The notes under the pieces are model-generated. The model saw only the letters and a list, made by a program, of their open reading frames with translations. It ran no database searches and had not been told where the DNA came from. The translations under genes were made by a program, and so were the position numbers. 13,730 bases of DNA, from assembly GCA_002396505.1 (NCBI GenBank), contig DGYA01000046.1:57066-70795 (forward strand). Reading direction: 5' to 3'. Of this stretch, positions 6,848 through 12,860 are shown piece by piece; within the stretch, counting starts at the first letter, position 1; every line of letters starts with the position of its first letter. The stretch is from Cyanobacteria bacterium UBA5018 (GTDB lineage: Bacteria; Cyanobacteriota; Cyanobacteriia; PCC-6307; Cyanobiaceae).

Positions 6848-7921
6848 ATGCCGAGCCGCCACAGCCGCCGAGGAGAGACCCAGCCCGCCCATCTGATTTG
6901 GGCAGTGGGCACCAGCACGATGCCCGGCTCCATCAAAGATGGCGATCATCTCCCCTTCCGGCCCATCTTCGCGGCAGTGGTAAATGGCCATGGGCTGGTG
7001 ATCGGCCATGGGGTCTCGATGCCGGATGAACCTTTGTCAGGGGTGGAGGAGGCCCTGCGCCAGGCGATCGGCAAGCCGACCGGGGGCTTCGGGAGCGGCA
7101 ACATACCGCTGCGGGTGACGGTGGACGAGGAGGCGCTGCTGCCGCTTGTGCGGCGCCTGCTGCCCGGAGTGCCCGCCAAGGTGGGCCGCTCGCCGGAGCT
7201 ACAGGAGCTGTTTCGCAATTTGCCGACCATAGAGCTGTCGCAGACAGAGACGGGAATCATGGGGCTGACGACCTATCTGGACGGCGATCTCACCCCCGCC
7301 CTGGTGGAAAGCTTCTTCAGCGCCAGCGCCGACCTCTACCGCCGGCAGCCCTGGACGCTGTTTGCCGATGACCAGTGTCTGTTTCAGGTGACCAGCCGGG
7401 GACTGGCGATGAACCAGTGGTGCGGCTGCGTGATCGGCCAGGCGGGCGAAAGTTACGGGGTACTGCTGTTTGAATCGCGGCTCGATCAGCAACGTTTCAC
7501 CCTGCTGGCCAAATCAGAAAATGACCCCAGCCAGCTGGCCGTTGGCCAACTGCCCCCTCAACACGCCATCAGCTTTGAGCCGCTGGATGCCCTATCCCGT
7601 GAACTGATCGCCGAGATTGAGCAGTATCGCTGGCCCGTCGCCCCCGGCGACGCCTACCCGGTGCCGCTGCATGTCGATCCCAACTTTATGGAGCTGCCCT
7701 CCAGCCGGGATGAACTGGCGCGACTAGAGGCCACGGCCCGGGCCCTGACGAGACTGATCGACAACCTGCCGGAATTGGAGGACTACTGGCTATGGACAGG
7801 CCAGGAACCCCTGCGCCGCCAGTTCCGCGTGCCAGTGCAGGACCGGGGCCTGGTGTCGGTGTCAATCAGCCTGATCCCTCCTCAAGATGAAGACGATGAG
7901 GACTGGCATGATGTGATGTGA
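6848..7921 (+). CDS. Uncharacterised 357-aa protein (DUF6930/DUF7309-like)
   Basis: A soluble acidic protein with no signal peptide or membrane segment. Residues 15-115 (HLIWAVGTST, then RPIFAAVVNGHGLVIGHGVS, then a segment ending in ELQELFRNL) resemble the domain I remember as DUF6930, in which a tryptophan strand is followed by a 'value and date-range' like alpha/beta unit. Residues 160-240 (YRRQPWTLFADDQCLFQVTS, WCGCVIGQAGESYGVLLF) resemble DUF7309, often found with it. The C-terminal part (about 270-330) holds a conserved-looking PSSRDELARLEATARALTR helix, and the tail is rich in Asp/Glu. No catalytic motif is visible. ATG 6848 is taken as start; ATG 6920 would cut into the first domain. 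Domain names are from memory and uncertain; the gene itself is well supported by composition. Confidence 0.75.
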   Translation: MPSRHSRRGETQPAHLIWAVGTSTMPGSIKDGDHLPFRPIFAAVVNGHGLVIGHGVSMPDEPLSGVEEALRQAIGKPTGGFGSGNIPLRVTVDEEALLPLVRRLLPGVPAKVGRSPELQELFRNLPTIELSQTETGIMGLTTYLDGDLTPALVESFFSASADLYRRQPWTLFADDQCLFQVTSRGLAMNQWCGCVIGQAGESYGVLLFESRLDQQRFTLLAKSENDPSQLAVGQLPPQHAISFEPLDALSRELIAEIEQYRWPVAPGDAYPVPLHVDPNFMELPSSRDELARLEATARALTRLIDNLPELEDYWLWTGQEPLRRQFRVPVQDRGLVSVSISLIPPQDEDDEDWHDVM

Positions 7922-8014
7922 GAGAAATACGTTACCGCTCGCCTTACGGCTTTCTGAATCAGGCTCGAATCAAAATAGTGCCTGCATTGCTGGCCAGGAG
8001 TCAAGCCATAGTAA

Positions 8015-8683
8015 TCAAGGGCTAATCAGCTGCCGGATGAACTGATCGCCATAGGCCACAGCCGTAGCCCAGTTCTCCGCCTCGCTGAGACCAGAGCTCT
8101 TGATGGGCTTGAAACTATGGTCGCCGCTGGGGATCCACTGCAGCTGCACCTGGGCCGAGAGGGCATAGCTCTCCACCTCCTGTCGCTTCCCTAACGTGTC
8201 ACGCTCCCCCTGCAGGATCAGGGTGGGGCTCTGCAGGGCGGCCAGGTGTTCGGTGCGCAGGGTTAGAGGCTTGCCGGGCGGATGGAAGGGATAGCCGAAG
8301 CACAGGCAGCCCTGTACTCCGGGGCTAGCGGCGAGCTCATCAATGAGCAGGCTGGCCACCCGGCCCCCCAGCGACTTGCCGCCAATGAACAGGGGGCGCT
8401 GCGGCCAAGAAGCCCGCTCAACTCGCACCTGCTCGCGGAAGGCTTCCTGCAGCACCGGCAGCCGATCAGGCCCCTGACGGCTCCCCTTTTCACGCATGAG
8501 GGCCATGTAAGGGAATTCAAAGCGCACCACCCGCCAGCCCTTTGCGGCCAGTCCGCCGGCGATCGCCGCCATGAACGGGCTATCCATCGGCGCACCGGCG
8601 CCATGGGCGAACAGCAGCGTGGCTGGGGCTTCAGCGGGGCCGTCGATCAACCGCGACACTGCGGTAGGAGCTTCCATGGTCAT
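8015..8683 (-). CDS. Alpha/beta hydrolase (Tex30/KANL3-like, dienelactone hydrolase-like)
   Basis: The 222-residue product is a compact cytosolic alpha/beta hydrolase. LLFAHGAGAPMDSPFM is the oxyanion-hole turn (HGAG), GGKSLGGR the nucleophile elbow (Ser104), LILQGERDTLG carries the acid (Asp162) and IPSGDHSFKP the catalytic His189. The HGAGAPMDSPFM signature with GGKSMGGR is typical of the small Tex30/KANL3-type hydrolases (also annotated dienelactone-hydrolase-like) of unknown substrate. ATG 8683 is used; a second ATG two codons on gives the same protein less two residues. Both lie within the left arm of the 132-bp repeat, whose second copy upstream of Uma2 carries the same start-codon context. 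It converges on the 357-aa protein gene with 93 bp between. Confidence 0.88.
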   Translation of the reverse strand: MTMEAPTAVSRLIDGPAEAPATLLFAHGAGAPMDSPFMAAIAGGLAAKGWRVVRFEFPYMALMREKGSRQGPDRLPVLQEAFREQVRVERASWPQRPLFIGGKSLGGRVASLLIDELAASPGVQGCLCFGYPFHPPGKPLTLRTEHLAALQSPTLILQGERDTLGKRQEVESYALSAQVQLQWIPSGDHSFKPIKSSGLSEAENWATAVAYGDQFIRQLISP

Positions 8684-8797
8684 GGGCTAATTGTGGCGGA
8701 TACTTTGGCCGTCGACCCCCCTGGCTCCAGGCCAGCCGTCCAGGCGGGACAGCGCAGCCCAGGGTCTGCAGATCAGCAGCAGCGAGCATGATTAAAG
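8666..8797. repeat. 132-bp direct repeat, copy 1 (left arm)
   Basis: Aligns without gaps to 9785-9916 in the same orientation. I count about 11 differences before the final base, roughly 91% identity. It contains the hydrolase start codon and a CCTGG-CT-CCAGG dyad (8720-8731). A minus-strand frame is open in both copies, but 8 of the 10 changed codons alter the residue, so it does not look like selected coding sequence. Confidence 0.9.
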
Positions 8798-8987
8798 GCT
8801 CAGAGAGAAAGCCCACCGGGCAACCCAGGTGTGAGGCCGTGGGGCGGCAGATCGAGTTCATGGTGGCCTGGATGATCGGCACAGTTCACTGCGGCTCGGG
8901 GTAGGGCTGGGTGCAGGGTGGGGTAGGGGACATCCGACCTGTGGCTGGCGAGCGAAAGTGCCAATTACAATTGAGATAATTCCCAGT
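8684..8987. other. Spacer between hydrolase and Uma2 genes
   Basis: The spacer holds the left repeat arm to 8797, the right arm 8807-8847, and then about 140 bp (8848-8987) in which I see no gene or clear signal. Confidence 0.5.
8807..8847. repeat. 41-bp right repeat arm, copy 1
   Basis: Identical at 39 of 41 positions to 10123-10163, same orientation. Here it lies only 9 bp after the left arm; in the other copy the gap is 206 bp. Confidence 0.85.
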
Positions 8988-9632
8988 TCAGATCGCCCAG
9001 ATTTCCTGGAGGTTTAGCGCCAGCCCCGCTGCCAGCTCGCCGCCCTCCAGCCAGCTGGCATTTTCCAGCCGTTCGGCCCGGCCCCGCTGGCCGCCCCGCC
9101 AGATCTCAACGGCCCGTTCGTGGGGCAATAGCAACCAGCCGAGGCTGGCGCCGTTGGCTTGATAGATGTCCATTTTGTGGCGCAGGGCGGTGATGCCTCG
9201 GGGGCCTTCGTCGCTGGGACTGGCGAGTTCCACCACTTGATCGGGGCAGAGGGGAGGGAAGCCGCGACGTTGAGCGGGGGTTAGCGCCTGCCAGCGCTCT
9301 AGGCGCATCAGGGAGCCATCGGGGCTGAGTACGGAGCCATCGGCAAGCCGGAAGCCGGTGGAGCTGTCGAAGGCGATCCAGGCACCGGCACCGGGCCCAT
9401 CGGCCCAAAGCAAAAGCCTCTGGCCCAGACGCAGGCATCTGGCGCCGGTCTCGCCGCCGGTTGGTATAAAGGAGATAAGTTGTCCATCGGCTGCCAGCTC
9501 CAACACCGCCTCAGGATTGGCCTGGCACACCCGCTCGAACTGCTCCGGCGTCAGCCGCAGATCCCAGGGCAGCATCAGCGGCGCCGCAGTTAGATGCGAC
9601 GGGATGCTTGCGGGTGGGGGCGCCAGGGCCAT
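8988..9632 (-). CDS. Uma2-family (DUF820) nuclease-like protein
   Basis: The 214-residue product has the layout of the Uma2/DUF820 restriction-endonuclease-like fold common in cyanobacteria. LTPEQFERVCQANPEAVLEL and AADGQLI form the N-terminal strand-helix; a central VLSPDGSL and the PDQVVELASPSD segment give the acidic residues of the PD-(D/E)xK-type site. RHKMDIYQANGASLGWLLLP, with the K-x-x-x-Y-x-x-x-G pattern, and AVEIWRGG close the domain. Uma2 proteins are numerous and of unknown biological role; nuclease activity is inferred from the fold. ATG 9632 gives the longest form; ATG 9575, just before the conserved part, is equally possible. The gene is bracketed by 132-bp direct repeats. Confidence 0.88.
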   Translation of the reverse strand: MALAPPPASIPSHLTAAPLMLPWDLRLTPEQFERVCQANPEAVLELAADGQLISFIPTGGETGARCLRLGQRLLLWADGPGAGAWIAFDSSTGFRLADGSVLSPDGSLMRLERWQALTPAQRRGFPPLCPDQVVELASPSDEGPRGITALRHKMDIYQANGASLGWLLLPHERAVEIWRGGQRGRAERLENASWLEGGELAAGLALNLQEIWAI

Positions 9633-9784
9633 GGGATGGGGCCTGTCTTTGAATCCAGTTTATTGGGGCTGGGCGGGGTGCAGGGAATGGAAGAAAGGAA
9701 GGGACGAAGCAGGTTTCGCCGATCACAACTGGCGATCAAAGCCAGGGCTCTAGCGGCATCGAAAGACCGTAGTGGCGCTGGGGG

Positions 9785-9916
9785 AGGAGCTTCCATGGCC
9801 ATGGGCTAATCCTGACGGATGCTTTGGCCGCCGATCCCCCTGGCTCCAGGCCAGCCGCCCAGACGAGACAGCGCAGCCCAGGGTCTGCAGTTCAGCAGCA
9901 GCGAGCATGATTAAAA
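9785..9916. repeat. 132-bp direct repeat, copy 2 (left arm)
   Basis: Gap-free partner of 8666-8797. It includes a relic of the hydrolase start context: on the minus strand ATGGCCATGGAAGC, where the hydrolase has ATGACCATGGAAGC. The frame that follows (70 residues to 9590) does not continue into hydrolase sequence. Confidence 0.9.
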
Positions 9917-10122
9917 GCTTAAGGAGATAGTCAAAGCTGAGAAACAAACCACGTGCAGATCATGGCAACACTCCGTAGCCTGGCGCCGGGCACTGCCTAA
10001 ATAATCTTGCCGGGCGTTTCACTGATGCGTGTAGCCAGAAGCTGCGTATTTGCAGAAGCAGCGATTCCCACAAGGTGGCGAAGTTCACCGTGACCAGGCG
10101 GTGGGTGGATGGAGAGAAGAGG

Positions 10123-10163
10123 GAAAGCCCACCGGGCAACCCAGGCCTGAGGCCGTGGGGCGG
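10123..10163. repeat. 41-bp right repeat arm, copy 2
   Basis: Partner of 8807-8847 (two adjacent-position differences), separated from its left arm by 206 bp instead of 9 bp. Confidence 0.85.
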
Positions 10164-10389
10164 TGGGGCCTGGGGCAGTGGGCCGGTGTTGTGCGGATCA
10201 AGCGGCGGCAGGGCCGGTTCAGGCCGGACCTACCGGGATCGCCGATCACCGGAGCGGGTCTGGACCCTTGGGTCTGTGACCCTTCGTGCACTCCCGTTGG
10301 AATCCCTCCCAACGTCTCTGACGGTGAAGGGTGCTGGGGGGCAAAACAGCCGGACAGCCCCCAATCCAACAGCCAGGGCAAAACCAAAC

Positions 10390-10416
10390 AGCCCTAGGGC
10401 AAAGGGCCCGAGGGCT
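10390..10416 (-). terminator. Hairpin after the STAND-SUMF1 gene
   Basis: Just past the stop codon are two dyads, GCCCTAGGGC (10391-10400, a perfect palindrome) and GCCCGAGGGC (10406-10415). AGCCCT and AGGGCT also pair across the whole segment. No strong T-run follows on the minus strand, so it may be a terminator or, if the gene is a DGR target, the dyad element that follows a variable region. Confidence 0.45.
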
Positions 10417-12752
10417 CAAGAACCAAGAAGGAAACCTGGGGGGAGGAGACAGCAGGGGCGAACGCCAATGTCGGAGCCGACGATGGCCGGGTGGTTGCTG
10501 TACCGGTTGGCGGCGCGGCAATAGTGGGGAACGAGGAAACAGGAACCGCCGCGCAGCAGCTTCCAGTCCTTCTGGGCCGTTCCCATAACCTCCAGGGTGG
10601 GATCCACCCCTTCCCAAGGCTGGCCAGCGCTGGGCCAACCCTCGCCCGTCGGGTTGGGATGCCACTGGTCGCCGCACCACTCGAGCATCTGCCCATGCAT
10701 CTCCGCCAGGCCCCAGCGGTTCACCAGGCCAAAGAAGCCAACTGGCACTGGCCTCTGCCGATAGACCCCCTTGCGGCTGGGGCCGTAGCTGTAGCCCCCA
10801 TCGAAATTGGCCCAGCTGGCGTCGAGAGTGTCACCAAAGTGAAAGGGCGTACCCGCCCCGGCCAGGCAGGCCGCCTCCCACTGGCCCTCCCCAGGTAGCG
10901 CCAATTGGGGGGGGTCCCCCTGGCCCCCCAGCCCGCTCCACTGCTCCAGAAGCCAGCGGTTCAGACGTCCCAGCCATTCCTGGCAATCGAACCAGCTGAC
11001 GCTGTCCACCGGAAGCGCCCCTGGCTGGGCAAAGCGTTCCCAGAGGTCGTCTGGTTTGTAGCTGCCAGGGGTGGGGTTTAGGTCACGCTCCAACTGCGGC
11101 AGCACCGCCACCGCTCGCCATTGGGCCTGGGTGATCGCATGGCGGGCCAGTGCAAACCGCTCCAGCCGCACGCTGCGTTCCGCTTCCACGTTCACGCCCT
11201 TGCAGCCATCGCGCTGGTTGGCATACCAGTCGCGGCCGGTCTCCCCCTCCGGCGAACCGATTCCGTACTTGCCCCCCGGCACCACCACCAGCTCCAGTTG
11301 TTCGCCGCCCGGCAACGGCAGCTTCCACACCGCAGGCGTCACCACCTCCGTGCGGATTCGCAGGGCCTCTCCCTCCTGCAGCACTGTGAGGGTGAGCATC
11401 GGCACCTCACGGCCTGGACCACTGCCCAGCAGGGGCAGATCCGCAGACGCCGCCAGCTGCAGCGCCCTGGAAGCTCCCTGCAATGGCGGCAGGCGCCGGT
11501 CGTGCTCCGCCCAGCCCGCCTCGCCCTCCACCAGCAGATCTAGGGCGTCAGCCCGCAGCTGTTTTTCCAAAAAAGCTTCGATTCGTTCAAGCAGGCTGTG
11601 GCGCTCCGAACCATGACAATCCCTGGCCGAAAGCCCCAGGGCCTCCAGCGCTGCGCGGCGCAGCTCCGGTGGCTGTTGCCCAGCGCCCACCAAACCCTCC
11701 AGCGCCTCAATCCCCGTCTCCGTGCCGATCAGGCCCAGCACCACCGCGGCTTCCTGTTGCTCCAGCCGCCGCTCCGCCTGCAGCTCGCTCAGCAGCTCCG
11801 CCAACAGCCGCGCCAGCCGCCGGCTGGCCACATCCCGCGCCGCCCGTCGCTGCGAATCCTCCGGGGCCGCCGCCATCGCCGCCAGCTTGGCGATCGCGTC
11901 GCGGCGTTCGCTGGCCACCGGCACCCCCAGCTCCCACATCCACTTGCGGGCCCTTTGCAGCGCCAGCCTGTAGCGCTCGCCCTCGGGATCCAGGAAGGCC
12001 AGGGCCGCCAGCCGGTCGGGCACCTGCGGTGGCATCGCCAGGGCACGCTTCCCCTGGGCCTCCATCACCCCATCGCGCAGGGCCAGCAGGAAGCCCCGCA
12101 TCCGCTCGCGCTCGGCTGCCGGCCGCGGTTCCAGGGCAGCCAAGAACGCCTCCCACGCCGCCGCAGCCTGCTCCGGTTCCGCCGGCTCCAGCGTCTGAGC
12201 TTCCAGCCGCTCGAACTGCTCTGCCGCCGCCAGGTGATCGGCCAGCGGATCGAGCGGAAAGCGCAGCCGGTCCAGCGCCGCACCGGGTTGCAACAGCAGC
12301 CGCAGCTTGATCAAATACCCCAGCAGCGCTTCCGCCTGCTGCCGCGTCAACGCAAGGCCCTCAGGCTCCTGGGCCAGCAGGGCGCGGCGGGCCAGGGCGT
12401 CGCTGAACTCCAGCGGCTGAAACAGGGGCTGGCCCCCGGGGCCCTGGCGGTGGCTGGCCAGGGCCACCACTCGCAAAGCCCGCTGCACCAGTTTCTCGCT
12501 GATCTCAAGACCCTCCCGGCGCCGCAGGGCCGGATCGGCCGGCGTATCCAGCCGCCGCACGTAGCTGAGCATCAGTTCCGGCACCGAGCCCGCCAGCAGG
12601 CCCTGCTCGCGGTTGGCGATCACGTCATCGATAAACATCTGGGCCAGCAGCACCGTTATCGGCTTGTCGCCGACGATCCGCTTGAGCTGCGCCTGGGCGG
12701 GCTTGACTTCCTCCCCGGCCTGAAGGCCGGAGATTCCTTCTACGCTGCGCAT
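10416..12752 (-). CDS. 5'-truncated STAND/NACHT-type protein with C-terminal SUMF1 (FGE-like) domain
   Basis: The open frame from ATG 12752 encodes 778 residues. The first 17 codons (MRSVEGISGLQAGEEVK) come from the right end of the IS element, so host sequence starts at about residue 18. Residues 18-175 look like the helical/winged-helix region that follows a NACHT NTPase (KPITVLLAQMFIDDVIANRE; LRFPLDPLADHLAAAEQFE is the DPLA-E/D-L-A motif common in cyanobacterial NACHT proteins). The P-loop NTPase itself is missing. Residues about 290-400 are HEAT-like helices. Residues about 477-770 are an SUMF1/formylglycine-generating-enzyme-like domain (VVPGGKYGIGSPEGE, LPGEGQWEAACLAG, LLRGGS, CRAANR, IGVR). 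The two catalytic FGE cysteines are not in their usual places, so a binding role is more likely. The last 35 residues resemble a DGR variable region. Expression from the chimeric start is unproven; it may be a decaying remnant. Confidence 0.8.
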   Translation of the reverse strand: MRSVEGISGLQAGEEVKPAQAQLKRIVGDKPITVLLAQMFIDDVIANREQGLLAGSVPELMLSYVRRLDTPADPALRRREGLEISEKLVQRALRVVALASHRQGPGGQPLFQPLEFSDALARRALLAQEPEGLALTRQQAEALLGYLIKLRLLLQPGAALDRLRFPLDPLADHLAAAEQFERLEAQTLEPAEPEQAAAAWEAFLAALEPRPAAERERMRGFLLALRDGVMEAQGKRALAMPPQVPDRLAALAFLDPEGERYRLALQRARKWMWELGVPVASERRDAIAKLAAMAAAPEDSQRRAARDVASRRLARLLAELLSELQAERRLEQQEAAVVLGLIGTETGIEALEGLVGAGQQPPELRRAALEALGLSARDCHGSERHSLLERIEAFLEKQLRADALDLLVEGEAGWAEHDRRLPPLQGASRALQLAASADLPLLGSGPGREVPMLTLTVLQEGEALRIRTEVVTPAVWKLPLPGGEQLELVVVPGGKYGIGSPEGETGRDWYANQRDGCKGVNVEAERSVRLERFALARHAITQAQWRAVAVLPQLERDLNPTPGSYKPDDLWERFAQPGALPVDSVSWFDCQEWLGRLNRWLLEQWSGLGGQGDPPQLALPGEGQWEAACLAGAGTPFHFGDTLDASWANFDGGYSYGPSRKGVYRQRPVPVGFFGLVNRWGLAEMHGQMLEWCGDQWHPNPTGEGWPSAGQPWEGVDPTLEVMGTAQKDWKLLRGGSCFLVPHYCRAANRYSNHPAIVGSDIGVRPCCLLPPGFLLGS
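10440..10550 (-). other. Putative DGR variable region (VR)
   Basis: The segment from GGS to the last codons has constant-looking positions (GGS, P, CRAANR, P, IG, R, CC) separated by variable ones (F,L,V / H,Y / Y,S,N,H / A,I,V,G,S,D). In known SUMF1-fold DGR targets the variable sites are Asn (AAC/AAT) codons in the template, mutated at the adenines. Here each of the 15 variable-site codons ends in C or T, as that mechanism predicts, and a C-rich tract (CCTCCCCCCAGG) follows, as expected for the initiation end of a VR. No template repeat or reverse transcriptase lies in the window. High GC at third positions weakens the codon argument. Confidence 0.5.
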
Positions 12753-12860
12753 GGGAATGCCTCAGCGATCGGGTAGGTTGGCGCTTCACAGCCTGCCGCC
12801 ACCGCAAGGGTGGACTTATGCCGGCTCCACGCCCGTTGTGACTCTCCGCCAGTCCGGCGG
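12703..12860 (-). ncRNA. Predicted reRNA (omega RNA) of the TnpB element
   Basis: In IS200/IS605 elements the TnpB guide RNA is transcribed in the tnpB direction, covers the 3' end of tnpB and the right-end hairpin, and takes its guide from the flanking DNA. Here the scaffold would end at about 12703 and the guide would read 12702 downwards, inside the STAND gene. The left boundary is a guess. This is inferred from family knowledge and the hairpin only. Confidence 0.4.

Larger units (their letters stand above)
9633..10415. other. 783-bp gene-free spacer with repeat copy 2
   Basis: Several frames are open because of GC content, but none has protein-like composition or a recognisable family. 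The spacer holds the left repeat arm (9785-9916), a 206-bp stretch unique to this copy (9917-10122), the right arm (10123-10163), and downstream of the SUMF1 gene a GC-rich hairpin (10391-10416). The remainder, 10164-10390, shows nothing I can name; no reverse transcriptase and no template repeat for the DGR-like region is present. Confidence 0.55.

Noticed and set aside
8631..8882. Conserved minus-strand frame shared by both 132-bp repeat copies as a gene
   Set aside because: Eight of ten changed codons are non-synonymous and the two frames diverge completely outside the repeat, so the repeat and not a protein is conserved.
9590..9802. 70-aa frame starting in repeat copy 2 (MAMEAP...)
   Set aside because: It only inherits the start context of the hydrolase; the rest has no hydrolase similarity and Pro/Arg-rich composition.
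9633..10415. Template repeat or reverse transcriptase for the DGR-like region
   Set aside because: No stretch rich in AAC (or GTT on the other strand) resembling 10440-10550 and no RT motif (such as YxDD) found in this spacer or elsewhere in the window.
10050..10524. Plus-strand frames between repeat copy 2 and the SUMF1 gene
   Set aside because: Shadow frames of GC-rich DNA, Gly/Arg/Pro-rich, partly antisense to the SUMF1 gene.
10416..11320. SUMF1 domain as an active formylglycine-generating or sulfoxide synthase enzyme
   Set aside because: The cysteine pair of active FGE is not in its expected place and the final segment looks like a variable ligand-binding surface.
11083..12310. Several long plus-strand frames antisense to the STAND gene
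   Set aside because: Pro/Ala/Arg-rich shadows produced by strong third-position GC bias of the minus-strand gene.
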